This document shows positions 16,652 through 25,175 of a stretch of 36,386 bases of DNA, one piece after another. The notes beneath the pieces were generated by a model. That model did no database searches, was not told where the DNA came from, and worked only from the letters and a program-made list of their open reading frames with translations. The translations under genes and the position numbers were made by a program. This stretch comes from Chlorobiaceae bacterium (GTDB lineage Bacteria; Bacteroidota; Chlorobiia; Chlorobiales; Chlorobiaceae): assembly GCA_013334225.1 (NCBI GenBank), contig JAAXXY010000026.1:1-36386 (forward strand). Direction: 5' to 3'. Position 1 is the stretch's first letter, and each line of letters begins with the position of its first letter.

Positions 16652-17263
16652 AAATCATTTGATTTAATTATGAAATCAGAAGACCTCTGTTCAATCGTTA
16701 CCGTATAATGCATCATTTATCCTGCATGCAATCTCCTCCGGTATATTATCTCATAGCGATAATGCTGGTTTGATCGGTTCGGAAACATCATCCAAAAACC
16801 GGAAGTCACACATGTGATGAATAACACAAAGGTATTTTTCCTTGTGGAAAAGGTTTTGAAGGAGATCGTCGGCAATCCACCGGATAAAGAATACGATGCT
16901 GCAGTGAGTAGCGTCGATCATTGTTTCTGTTTCTAATAATCGAAAAAGAAGGGGAAATTCCTGCTTTAAAGCGAAAACAGTGTATTAATGAATATAGGGA
17001 AGGAATTTTGATTTTCGAGGAGTCTCTTCATACTTCCGGATAAAGCCGCAAAATATTTCACATAACTTTCACACATCAATTACCATCTTTAACGTTTTCC
17101 CTATTATCTTCTGTTGAATTTGACTGGAGTTACTGGAGTGCCGATCCCATTATTCTACGTCAAGACGGAAAAAAATGTCATTCGGCATCTACGGCTGTCA
17201 GGGAACAAAAAGACCGGTTATTCACCGTAGACCGTTTTTAAATCTGCAAAAAGGAAGAAAAGA
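16652..17263. other. Long intergenic region with one doubtful microprotein
   Basis: About 600 bases carry no clear gene. A 39-codon open frame at 16817-16936 (MNNTKVFFLVEKVLKEIVGN, then PPDKEYDAAVSSVDHCFCF) reads smoothly, but it has no ribosome binding site and no known relative, so it is not called. The last 100 bases serve as leader of the following membrane protein gene. Confidence 0.4.
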
Positions 17264-18124
17264 ATGGTATCAATTATCAGGCGGGTTATCACACTTTACG
17301 ATTCGCTGGAGCACTTCTGGGAACACAAGCGTACGGAGCGCATTGCGGCAAACCTGCTGATCATGGTATTCCTCGTATCGCTTCTCCTTATCGAGCTTTC
17401 CCGACAGAGCCTGCTTCCGGGCAATTTTGACGCGCTTTTGCCGAAGAGCCATTATTACGCTATCAATATAGCATTTTCCATGCTGCTCGGCATTGAGGTG
17501 TTCGGACTGGTGTTCAGCCTTGCCAGTTCGGTTTCAGTATCGGTAGGTAAGCAATTCCAGATTCTGTCGCTTATTCTGCTTCGCCAGTCTTTCGAGGAGA
17601 TCGTCAATTTCAGCGAACCGCTGGTATGGGAAAAAGCGCTAAATCCAGTGCTTTACCTCATCTCCAATGCAATTGGCGGCCTTGGTATCTTCCTGCTGCT
17701 CGGGGTGTACTATAAACTGCAGAAACATCGTCCCATCAGCCGGAACACGGGAGCCGCAACGAATTTCATCGCATCGAAGAAGATTGTTTCGCTCCTTCTC
17801 CTCATCGTATTCATTGTTATCGGTATCATCAACGGGTCAAAATATCTGAACGGAGAAATACCCGGCGACTTCTTTTCGCTGTTCTACACGATTCTTATCT
17901 TCAGCGATGTATTGCTGGTGCTTGTTTCCCTGCGGTACAGCTCAACTTATCCGATTGTTTTCCGGAACTCGGGTTTTGCCGTTGCCACACTGCTGATCAG
18001 GCTGACACTTACGGCACCGCCGTATTTCAATGTGCTGCTCGGCATCGGGGCAATGGTGTTCGCTATCGGCATAACCGTGGCTTACAACAGATTCGATAAT
18101 CCGGAACAACCAGTCATTGAATGA
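17264..18124 (+). CDS. Polytopic membrane protein, function unknown
   Basis: This 286-residue protein has about eight membrane helices: at roughly residues 27-44, 64-87, 95-108, 128-146, 174-192, 201-222, 232-249 and 254-272. The N-terminal 25 residues are cytosolic, charged and aromatic (RRVITLYDSLEHFWEHKRTE). Moderately conserved-looking loops (ILLRQSFEEIVNFSEPLVWE and RYSSTYPIVFRNSGFAVATL) suggest a specific activity, but no transporter or enzyme motif is recognised. The start at ATG 17264 follows a good ribosome binding site (aaggaag). It is a single gene: the next gene on the same strand is 228 bp away. Confidence 0.78.
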   Translation: MVSIIRRVITLYDSLEHFWEHKRTERIAANLLIMVFLVSLLLIELSRQSLLPGNFDALLPKSHYYAINIAFSMLLGIEVFGLVFSLASSVSVSVGKQFQILSLILLRQSFEEIVNFSEPLVWEKALNPVLYLISNAIGGLGIFLLLGVYYKLQKHRPISRNTGAATNFIASKKIVSLLLLIVFIVIGIINGSKYLNGEIPGDFFSLFYTILIFSDVLLVLVSLRYSSTYPIVFRNSGFAVATLLIRLTLTAPPYFNVLLGIGAMVFAIGITVAYNRFDNPEQPVIE

Positions 18125-18352
18125 AGCTGACAAACCCGGCCTCATTCACGATCTTTTTTCTCAAGAAGTGCTTTCATTTCATGTATGTCTCCGGATTCGA
18201 TAATTCCGGTCCATTGACCGGCACACCAGACATAACCGAATGCTGTTCAATGCACTAAGGTCAAACAATGATATCGCTTGTTTACGAAGAATTTGCTGCT
18301 TTTGCATCAGTCAGAGGAAATTCCACTGCAAATACATCCCGGGAGGTATGAA

Positions 18353-18568
18353 GTGAACACTGTAGGGCATCTTAAAGCTGAACTGCTTTCCATCTGGATG
18401 AAAAGGATTGAAAGTCTTGAAAACGGAGAAAGTGAACAGTCATATCATACAATCGCGGAAAACCTCATAAAACGAATAACAGCGGAAGAACCGGGTTTCA
18501 GTTCATCTGAATTTTACAAGAGCAATTTCGAAGAATATAACCCCAACATGGAAAACAACGGGCATTAA
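18353..18568 (+). CDS. Small soluble protein, function unknown
   Basis: A GTG start at 18353 is preferred because gggaggt lies 5 nt upstream; the frame is open further 5' but without a usable ribosome binding site there. The 71-residue product begins MNTVGHLKAELLSIWMKRIE and continues with an amphipathic helical segment (SYHTIAENLIKRITAEEPGF). It is acidic and has no signal or membrane segment. No family is recognised. Confidence 0.55.
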   Translation: MNTVGHLKAELLSIWMKRIESLENGESEQSYHTIAENLIKRITAEEPGFSSSEFYKSNFEEYNPNMENNGH

Positions 18569-18752
18569 ATACCACCCTCGTCGCCATGAATCAGGACCTC
18601 TACCCCATAAAGACTTTCCATGAAAGAGAGGCTGTCTTCTTTTCCCGGCCAATGGACAGATAAATATGCAAAACAGCGTCCGGAAATCTTTCAAGAAGGG
18701 AGTTCATTGCCAGAACTCTGAGGTGTTCACTCGAACCTGAAATTCCGGTGAT

Positions 18753-19169
18753 TCACGATTCATCGATCTGCCTGAGGATTTCCCGCAGAGAACCGGCCGC
18801 CGTCAGTTTTTCATTGTCGTTGACAGAATTGTAAAAACCGATAATCGCCCTGCCGCCAATACCGATAGGGGGATATTCCTTCCGGATGAGAACCGGCATC
18901 ATATCGAGAAATTGTATAACCGTCTCCCTCTTCATGCCGTTGATCCTGCAGAGAACTTCTTCTGCAATACCTGCAAAAAACTCATCATCCAGCCCGGCAA
19001 CATAAGCGGCGCTCTGCACGGCGCCGTACTGAAATCCTATCACAGCGAAAACGATATCCCTGTTCGTGCTGTTTTCCAGTCCCGACGGACATTGTCCTAT
19101 CGCTTCAGCCAGAAACTGCAAGGACATTTTCTTTACAGCTTCCACATTCTCTTCTTGAGTCTTCTGCAT
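18753..19169 (-). CDS. Hypothetical protein, last gene of a three-gene operon
   Basis: Starting at ATG 19169, this 138-residue protein is helical and soluble, with segments LQFLAEAIGQCPSGLENS, IVFAVIGFQYGAVQSAAYVA and VIQFLDMMPVLIRKEYP. An alternative ATG at 19211 would add 14 residues (MAVCVLFVTGKRKV) and place the start next to the stop of the upstream hydrolase. Neither start has a convincing ribosome binding site. No domain is recognised. It follows the alpha/beta hydrolase on the same strand and is probably co-transcribed. Confidence 0.68.
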   Translation of the reverse strand: MQKTQEENVEAVKKMSLQFLAEAIGQCPSGLENSTNRDIVFAVIGFQYGAVQSAAYVAGLDDEFFAGIAEEVLCRINGMKRETVIQFLDMMPVLIRKEYPPIGIGGRAIIGFYNSVNDNEKLTAAGSLREILRQIDES

Positions 19170-19213
19170 AACCTTTCGTTTTCCTGTTACAAACAAGACA
19201 CATACGGCCATCC

Positions 19214-20116
19214 TCAACCATGCTGGACGTTATTTTCCAGAAATGTCATGGCGGCATTGATGAATTCTTCCGGTTTCTCTTCCTGCGGAAGGTGGCCGCA
19301 TTCCGCAATGAGTTCCAGCTTCGCAGAAGGCAGTTCCCTTGATAGCCGGATACTCTCATCGGTCTTTACCGTAACGTCATGGTCTCCGGTAACGACAAGG
19401 CATGGCAGTGAAATGGTTTTCAGCTGCCCTTCGAGACACAGGCGGTGCGTTTCAAGAAACAGTTCCCAGAAGGCTCTCGACCAGTCGCCGTTCATGAAAT
19501 CGCTGCGGCATGCGGCAAGCAGGTCGTCATCGAGAAGCTCCTTGCGGTACCACATAGCGCGTATGACCGGGTTGTATGTCTTTGTGATCATGAATCGCAT
19601 GAAACCGGCAAAGAGCGGGCTCATTGCTTTCATAAAGGGCTTCATGAAAGCCGGTATTTCACTTGTGGCATAGCCGCTGTATACCATCGGTGCGGCAAGC
19701 ACAAGGCCCTCGACTGCTCCGGGATGGCGAAGTGCAGTCAGGAGCGCAAGCGTTCCCCCTGTCGAATTTCCGACCAATACCGCTTTATCGTAGCCGAATT
19801 TCCTGATGACCGAAACCACCAGGTCACTCTGCGCTTCCGGAGTGTAACTCACTCCTGATGTTTTCGATGGACGGGGCCGGGATGAGTAACCGAATGCCGG
19901 CCGGTCGAAAGCGATTACCGAAACTCTTTTCGACAATTCGTCAAAGACATGCCGCCATGAACGCATGCTTAAAAAACTACCATGCAGCAGCACGACAAGC
20001 GGCTTGCCGCTGCCGGCCCTTCGCATATGCAGCCTGAACCCGCCGATATCGATGAACTCCGAACCAGGAAAATGGCCGGCGTCATCTGACATTCCCCTCC
20101 TCCCGGTGATCTTCAT
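19214..20116 (-). CDS. Alpha/beta hydrolase
   Basis: The 300-residue enzyme shows the complete alpha/beta-hydrolase layout: oxyanion-hole motif LLHGSFLSMRSW, the strand AFDRPAFGYSSRP, nucleophile elbow VGNSTGGTLA (Ser in G-N-S-T-G), acid VVTGDHDVTV and the His in ECGHLPQEEKP. It should hydrolyse an ester, lactone or similar bond; the substrate is unknown. The start at ATG 20116 overlaps the upstream stop as ATGA and has GGAG 8-9 nt before it inside the upstream gene, which shows translational coupling. A longer upstream start at 20161 is therefore unlikely. Confidence 0.93.
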   Translation of the reverse strand: MKITGRRGMSDDAGHFPGSEFIDIGGFRLHMRRAGSGKPLVVLLHGSFLSMRSWRHVFDELSKRVSVIAFDRPAFGYSSRPRPSKTSGVSYTPEAQSDLVVSVIRKFGYDKAVLVGNSTGGTLALLTALRHPGAVEGLVLAAPMVYSGYATSEIPAFMKPFMKAMSPLFAGFMRFMITKTYNPVIRAMWYRKELLDDDLLAACRSDFMNGDWSRAFWELFLETHRLCLEGQLKTISLPCLVVTGDHDVTVKTDESIRLSRELPSAKLELIAECGHLPQEEKPEEFINAAMTFLENNVQHG

Positions 20117-20781
20117 TTCACAATCTCCTTTCTGTCTGTGCTGCCGACAATCCCGCCCCATTCGACCGAGACAAAACCTTTTCTTTCGAAACGGCTGATC
20201 TCCGGCTCCCTGAGCCTGACCATCTCTTTTGAAGGTGTAAAATGAAGAAGGACCCTCAGCAGGCTCTTCGGTTCCGGTCTGATAATCAGTCCAAGCTGGT
20301 CATCGACAACTTCCGGCTGGATCATCCTTATAATCCAGTATGTGCTTTTCGGGAGATTTTTCAGCCAGTATGCCCTGAAATCTTGAGCTTCCTGACTGTT
20401 CAGCCCGAATGAGGGAAGATGGCTCCTCATCCATGGTCCAAGCTCGCGGCTCCTCACACACCATCCTTCCTGAGGCTGGGCGATCGGAGTATCAAGCTGC
20501 GCTTCGTAGAACAAATACCGGTATTTACGGTCTATCCGGCCTTTGCTGTCCACGTTGACTTTCCATTTATCCTTATAGTCCGGTATGGTTTTCGTTATCC
20601 TCCCTTTGGGGCCGAGCCGCACTTCAACGGTTGTATTCCTTTCGGGATAGAGGTAAAGGGCCGGTTTCTTGACAACCCGCTCCAAATCCGCTTTCAGCAG
20701 GCCTCCGGAAACGGCTTCTTCACAAAAACCGGTTGTAAAGCCAAGGCTTGTTAACAGCGCAAATACAATGAAAACCCTCAT
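20113..20781 (-). CDS. Secreted protein of the KPALYLYP type, function unknown
   Basis: The start at ATG 20781 gives a signal peptide (MRVFIVFALLTSLGFTTGFC) and a mature part of about 200 residues; ATGs at 20793 and 20799 are alternatives. Frames extending further 5' run into a repeat element and are discounted. The mature part contains KKPALYLYPERNTTVEVRLG followed by GRITKTIPDYKDKWKVNVDS and RKYRYLFYEAQLD. This is a pattern seen in a widespread but uncharacterised extracytoplasmic family, in which KPxxYLYP is followed by a tryptophan-containing strand and a YLFxE motif. It is the first gene of the operon with the alpha/beta hydrolase. Confidence 0.78.
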   Translation of the reverse strand: MRVFIVFALLTSLGFTTGFCEEAVSGGLLKADLERVVKKPALYLYPERNTTVEVRLGPKGRITKTIPDYKDKWKVNVDSKGRIDRKYRYLFYEAQLDTPIAQPQEGWCVRSRELGPWMRSHLPSFGLNSQEAQDFRAYWLKNLPKSTYWIIRMIQPEVVDDQLGLIIRPEPKSLLRVLLHFTPSKEMVRLREPEISRFERKGFVSVEWGGIVGSTDRKEIVK

Positions 20782-20885
20782 AACTGAACACATAATCATT
20801 TTATATAACGTAATATAAGCCTCTTTGAAACCGGAATGACAGAAATTTGCCTGAAACGTCATGATGCGGTGTTCTTTCCCGAATT

Positions 20886-21139
20886 TTATTATTCCGGAGC
20901 TGTCATTCTGAGCCCCCTGCATACGGCCGCTGCCGCACACGGACCATGAACAATAAACAAGTAAATTTCGGACAGTGAATATGCTAAAGGCACAACTTGT
21001 TCATGGAAAGCGGAGCGAAAAATCCGGAAGTTTTTGCTTTATAAGAAGGTGGATTCTTCATTCCGCTAAGCTTCATTGCATTATGACAGACCCGTTGCAT
21101 GGATTTCCTTGCGACTTATTGTTGCCGGAGCAATAATAA
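20886..21139. repeat. MITE-like interspersed repeat, copy 2
   Basis: A 254-bp element homologous to 14323-14550. It shares tgtcattctgag, the ggccgctgccgcacac block, gaccatgaacaataaa, ggtggattcttcattccg and cccgttgcatggatttcctt. It is bounded by imperfect inverted ends (ttattattccgg and ccggagcaataataa). It contains about 25 extra bases in the middle, and the internal CATTCCG hairpin has lost its second arm. It lies between divergent genes and may affect their promoters. Confidence 0.85.
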
Positions 21140-21222
21140 ACACGACATTACGGGCACGAATAAGTTTTTTTATTATTGTAGAACAATCCATGTAAACATA
21201 AAACAATTCGAAAAAGATTTTC

Positions 21223-22440
21223 ATGCAGTTAAGTATCAGGGAGAACAGCTCATTTATCAAGCTGATGTCCTTTCGCATTTTCATCGTTCTTTCCTACCAG
21301 ATCATTGCGGTCGTCGCTGGCTGGCATATCTATGAACTTACCCATGACACGCTCGCTCTCGGCATGATCGGCCTTGCAGAGGTCATACCGTTCTTTTCCT
21401 GTGCCCTTTTCGCAGGTCATGCCATCGATCATTATTCAAAACGCCTGTTCGGTGTCGCGGCAAGTGTGGTTCTGGTCATCAACTCACTTCTGCTGACCGC
21501 TGTTTCGGCCGGCTGGTTTGCAGGCAACAATGTTTTCTGGATTTACGGAGCGGTAGCTTCCGGAGGAATAGCCCGGGCGTTTATCGGCCCTTCATACAAT
21601 GCAATGTTCGCACTGGTTCTGCCTCGTGAGGCATTTGCCCGAGCATCGGGAATAGGTAGCTCCGTCTTTCAGCTCGGTCTGGTGACAGGACCTGCTCTGG
21701 GCGGTATTATTGCAGGATGGAGCGGCAAAACGCCGGCTTACGGAGCCGCTGCACTCCTGAGTTTATTTGCTGCCGTATCCCTGTTTTCGATACGGACAAA
21801 AGAACCGCCTCCGAAGGAAAGCGCCCCTATTTTCAGGAGTATAGCAGAGGGGCTCCGTTTCGTCTTCAGTAATGAAATCATTCTCGGGGCATTGTCGCTC
21901 GACATGTTCGCGGTACTTTTCGGCGGGGCCGTTTCCATGCTGCCGGCATTCATCAATGATATATTCCATGCCGGACCGGAAATGCTGGGAATTCTTCGCG
22001 CCGCACCGGCTGTAGGAGCTATGACGACAGGGATAATACTTGCCCGTCGCCCCATCAACCGGCATGCGGGACGGTGGCTGTTCGGAGCTGTTGCAGGATT
22101 CGGCATCTGCATCATCTCATTCGCCTTATCATGGAATATCTGGCCTGCAGCCCTGCTACTGGTGCTCTCGGGCATATGTGACGGCGTTTCGGTAGTTATG
22201 CGCACAACCATCATTCAGCTTTCGACACCTGACGAAATGAGAGGCCGTGTTTCCGCAATAAACGGCATCTTTATCGGCTCGTCGAATGAACTGGGAGCAG
22301 TAGAGTCGGGTATAGCCGCTCGTCTGCTGGGACTTGTCCCATCTGTGGTTTTCGGAGGGATCATGACTCTCTCGGTTGTCGCTGCGACGGCGAAAATGGC
22401 CCCGAAACTGAGGAAACTCGAGATCCATCAACTGCAATAA
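21223..22440 (+). CDS. MFS exporter, EntS-like (MFS_3)
   Basis: A 405-residue major facilitator protein with about twelve helices. Family markers are GHAIDHYSKR between helices 2 and 3 (the cytosolic loop signature), ARAFIGPSYNAMFALVLPRE, ASGIGSSVFQLGLVTGPALG, and TPDEMRGRVSAINGIFIGSS with NELGAVESG near the C-terminus. The last block is characteristic of the MFS_3/EntS-type group, which exports siderophores and drugs by proton antiport. No siderophore genes are near, so the substrate is open. The ATG at 21223 is preceded by an AT-rich leader that starts just after a repeat element. Confidence 0.9.
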   Translation: MQLSIRENSSFIKLMSFRIFIVLSYQIIAVVAGWHIYELTHDTLALGMIGLAEVIPFFSCALFAGHAIDHYSKRLFGVAASVVLVINSLLLTAVSAGWFAGNNVFWIYGAVASGGIARAFIGPSYNAMFALVLPREAFARASGIGSSVFQLGLVTGPALGGIIAGWSGKTPAYGAAALLSLFAAVSLFSIRTKEPPPKESAPIFRSIAEGLRFVFSNEIILGALSLDMFAVLFGGAVSMLPAFINDIFHAGPEMLGILRAAPAVGAMTTGIILARRPINRHAGRWLFGAVAGFGICIISFALSWNIWPAALLLVLSGICDGVSVVMRTTIIQLSTPDEMRGRVSAINGIFIGSSNELGAVESGIAARLLGLVPSVVFGGIMTLSVVAATAKMAPKLRKLEIHQLQ

Positions 22441-22587
22441 CATGCTATTCCGGGAACACTCCTGATAAAGAGGCAGTAATCCGGACACAACAATTTCCGC
22501 CTCTTGGATTCGTTGTGCTATATTGCAATTGCTCTTTTCTTACTCGTGAACATTTTCTCCGCCAATCTCCAAAACAGGTAGTGTCTC

Positions 22588-23361
22588 ATGTCAAAAACGT
22601 TTTCTCTCCTCATAGCGGCAGTATTTCTGATTTTTTCATCTGCCTTTTCAGCCGAGAAAAAAAATGCAGTCATCAAACTGGACCCGCAGATTGCTTTGGG
22701 CTCCTTCAAGGGAACAGTTGAAGAACATTTCTCCGGTATTCTGCGTACCGCAAAAATTATCGCCTTGACGGGTGAGGCGAAAACGGGAATATGGGAATCG
22801 GTAAAACCTCTCCTCGATGAATTCAGCAAAGAGCTTCCAACCGATGCAGCGGCCTGGTATGCAATGCCGGACGGAAGTTATTATACAACGGTATCGGGGA
22901 CCTTGACCGACCAGAATCTTAAAGACCGGCCTTACTTTGCGAGGCTTCTTGCCGGTCAGGATGTGCTTGGCGATCTCGTTATCAGTAAAACTACACACCA
23001 CCGTTCGGTAATCGTTGCCACTCCGGTAACCTTCAACGGAAAGGTCGTTGCGGTCATTGGGGTTTCCGTGAGGGTTCGACTGCTGTCAGACATGGTCAAC
23101 GCTCAGTTGACACTCCCCGACAATACCTATTTCTATGCGCTCGACCCTGAGACGAAAATTGTCCTGCACCGCTTTTCGGACCGAATGTTTAAATCAGTCA
23201 ACAATGTTGGAGATGAAAGCCTCGGCAACGAATTCAAAACTATCATGAACAAGGATCACGGCGTTTTCAACTACAGGCTGCATGGAAAGAACATGACATC
23301 TATTTACCAGAAATCGGCTCCTCTGGGCTGGTATTTCTTCATTGTCCAGGAGAAGAAGTGA
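22588..23361 (+). CDS. Stand-alone periplasmic Cache (PDC sensor-like) protein
   Basis: After a signal peptide (MSKTFSLLIAAVFLIFSSAFSA), the 235-residue mature protein reads as a double-Cache/PDC sensor domain. Markers are AWYAMPDGSYYTTVSGTLTD, NLKDRPYFARLLAGQDVLGD, SVIVATPVTFNGKVVAVIGV and a membrane-distal to membrane-proximal transition YFYALDPETKIVLHR. The C-terminus ends with LGWYFFIVQEKK. Such domains normally belong to chemoreceptors, histidine kinases or cyclases, but here neither a transmembrane helix nor an output domain follows. It may bind a small molecule in the periplasm for a partner receptor encoded elsewhere. Confidence 0.85.
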   Translation: MSKTFSLLIAAVFLIFSSAFSAEKKNAVIKLDPQIALGSFKGTVEEHFSGILRTAKIIALTGEAKTGIWESVKPLLDEFSKELPTDAAAWYAMPDGSYYTTVSGTLTDQNLKDRPYFARLLAGQDVLGDLVISKTTHHRSVIVATPVTFNGKVVAVIGVSVRVRLLSDMVNAQLTLPDNTYFYALDPETKIVLHRFSDRMFKSVNNVGDESLGNEFKTIMNKDHGVFNYRLHGKNMTSIYQKSAPLGWYFFIVQEKK

Positions 23362-23373
23362 CAATACATTTCA

Positions 23374-23407
23374 GGACAGGCAGCCCGGATTAAATGACTG
23401 CCTGTCC
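23374..23407. terminator. Shared hairpin between convergent genes
   Basis: A perfect 10-bp stem, GGACAGGCAG (23374-23383) with CTGCCTGTCC (23398-23407), has a 14-nt loop. It lies between the Cache gene and the convergent reductase gene and can act for both. A long T-tract is missing on either side. Confidence 0.6.
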
Positions 23408-23443
23408 AATAGTTAAAACTTACCGTCGATCATCGGACCCGAC

Positions 23444-23998
23444 TCATCCTTTCGCATGCTGCTTAACCCATGAAACAAAACAGTCCATCCAGTTCTGGAT
23501 GAACTGCCTGCTCGCCTCTCCGATCGATCCGTCTTCGCGGAACAATCCTTCCTTTGCCTGAATGAAAGCTTCCGGCTGGCCAAACGCAGGCACGTCGAGA
23601 TATGAGAGGATATTCCGGAGATGCTGCTGGGCAAGGGCCGTACCGATAGCACCGCTCGAAATGCCCAGTATACCGGCAGGCTTCCCCTTCCAGACACTTT
23701 GTCCGTAAGGACGTGAGGCATGGTCGATAGCATTTTTCAGCACGCCGGGAACCGAGCGGTTGTACTCCGGGGTAACGAAGAGCAATCCGTTCGCTCCACC
23801 GATCTCCGATTTCAGGCGACTGACCGCATCGCAGGGATTTGTTTCGTCATCCTGGTTGAAGAGCGGCAGATCATCGATCCTCACCCGACTGAATGCAAAA
23901 TCCGGAGGAGCCAGCAGTATTGCCGCTTCGGAAAGCCGCCGGTTCAGCGACTCTTTCCGGATACTGCCGACGATACAGGCAATTCTGTATTTGTTCAT
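23444..23998 (-). CDS. NADPH-dependent FMN reductase
   Basis: The 184-residue flavoprotein matches the NADPH:FMN reductase/azoreductase (FMN_red) family. The FMN phosphate loop is VGSIRKESLNRRLSEAA (residues 11-27). The second signature is FVTPEYNRSVPGVLKNAIDH with the following SRPYGQSVWKGKPAGILG, which holds the flavin ring, and the ISSGAIGTALAQQHLRNIL segment follows. It reduces flavin, quinones or azo/chromate compounds with NAD(P)H in the cytosol. The length is typical. It starts at ATG 23998 and is preceded on the same strand by the remnant of a dioxygenase gene. Confidence 0.92.
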   Translation of the reverse strand: MNKYRIACIVGSIRKESLNRRLSEAAILLAPPDFAFSRVRIDDLPLFNQDDETNPCDAVSRLKSEIGGANGLLFVTPEYNRSVPGVLKNAIDHASRPYGQSVWKGKPAGILGISSGAIGTALAQQHLRNILSYLDVPAFGQPEAFIQAKEGLFREDGSIGEASRQFIQNWMDCFVSWVKQHAKG

Positions 23999-24042
23999 GA
24001 TGGATTGTGTTTTTCAGTTATCAACGTTCAGTTGTCCCTTCA

Positions 24043-24185
24043 TTAACAGCAGATGCTTACGCAGAGCATCGATAGCGACCCCCTCGATATCCTCCACCGG
24101 AAAAGAGATCTCTTCATCTTTGTTCCGCCGGGCAAGGATATAAAGCAGCGGAAGAAAATGGTCAGGGAATGGGACTGCTGCATGC
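24043..24185 (-). pseudogene. C-terminal remnant of DODA-type (YgiD-like) extradiol dioxygenase
   Basis: The minus strand reads HAAVPFPDHFLPLLYILARR then NKDEEISFPVEDIEG, which resembles the C-terminal third of 4,5-DOPA extradiol dioxygenase family proteins (PTPEHFLPLLYxLG followed by an acidic strand). The family's terminal GSxSM motif appears only in another frame (GSLSMLCVSICC, stop at 24043). A one- or two-base indel therefore separates the two. The N-terminal two thirds are missing and upstream sequence does not match. The fragment lies directly upstream of the FMN reductase. Confidence 0.62.
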
Positions 24186-24445
24186 GTCCGGTTTCGTAAT
24201 GAAACTCAGGTTTATGAAACATATACCTATCGGAAATCCGCTTCTGTTTCTGAAACGACATCCGGAAAATGTATGTACGGAATCACCCGCTGTTAAGAAA
24301 AATACGTTATCCCGGTTTTTACCGTTCACTCTTTTTCTATTTTCAGGAAAAAAGCATTTTCATATTTCTCTTTGTTGCGATATCTCCACGGAACATGTTG
24401 ACCGCACCGTTATTTTAACATTCAGCAATATTATCGGCACACCAA

Positions 24446-25162
24446 ATGGCACATCCTCTTCTTATCATCAAAAATATTACCCACGAAGGGCCTGGACTTC
24501 TGGAAAACATCCTCGAGATACATGGCATCCCGTCACTGACGTTCGATATTTCAAAAGGTGATGGGTTTCCCGATCCGGGAAATTTCAAAGCCCTTGTCGT
24601 GCTCGGCGGCCCGGCAAGCGCCAATGATGAAACGCCCGTCATGCACAGCCAGCTCAGACAGATTGAAAAAGCGCTTGCTCTTGAAATCCCTTTCCTCGGC
24701 ATCTGCCTCGGCATGCAGACCCTCGTGAAAGCAGGTGGGGGAAAAGTCCTGAAATGCCCGGTGAAGGAAACGGGATTTGTCGATCCCGTTGGCCATCCGT
24801 ACAGGATAGATCTTACAGAAGCCGGTATCGAAGATCCTCTTTTTTCGGGCCTCGGAAAAAGTTTTCGGGTCTTCCAGCTTCACGGTGAAACCGTCGATCT
24901 CGCCAACAGCGGAATGGAGGTGCTGGGAAAAGGAATTCAATGCCCGATCCAGGCGGTCAGGGCGGGAAAAAATGCTTATGGCCTGCAATGCCATTTCGAG
25001 CTGACCCCCGGAATGTTTTCCAGCTGGCTCGATATCGATACAGACCTGAAAAATATGGACAGGGAACCGCTCACCCGTCAGTTCGAAGAACTGAGGGAAG
25101 AGTATACGGTAACGGGTGTGGCCCTCATGAACAATTTTCTGCGGATCGCCGGTCTTGCCTGA
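24446..25162 (+). CDS. Class I glutamine amidotransferase (GMP synthase-like)
   Basis: A 238-residue GATase1-fold protein with the triad Cys87 (FLGICLGMQ), His183 and Glu185 (GLQCHFELTPG). The strand VVLGGPASANDETPVMHSQL and FQLHGETVDL fit stand-alone GMP synthase-like amidotransferases rather than the subunits GuaA, TrpG or CarA. It should hydrolyse glutamine or a gamma-glutamyl compound in the cytosol. It overlaps no gene, but the photolyase ATG follows 14 bp after its stop, so both are probably co-transcribed. A functional link to DNA repair is not obvious. Confidence 0.9.
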   Translation: MAHPLLIIKNITHEGPGLLENILEIHGIPSLTFDISKGDGFPDPGNFKALVVLGGPASANDETPVMHSQLRQIEKALALEIPFLGICLGMQTLVKAGGGKVLKCPVKETGFVDPVGHPYRIDLTEAGIEDPLFSGLGKSFRVFQLHGETVDLANSGMEVLGKGIQCPIQAVRAGKNAYGLQCHFELTPGMFSSWLDIDTDLKNMDREPLTRQFEELREEYTVTGVALMNNFLRIAGLA

Positions 25163-25175
25163 ACCCTATAAAACA

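Noticed and set aside
16817..16936. 39-codon open frame in the long intergenic region
   Set aside because: No ribosome binding site, no known domain and no neighbouring partner. Kept only as a note.
21081..21284. 67-codon minus-strand frame and its counterpart at 14479-14673
   Set aside because: The shared segment (APATIS(R/H)KEIHATGLS) comes from the non-coding repeat family, not from related proteins.
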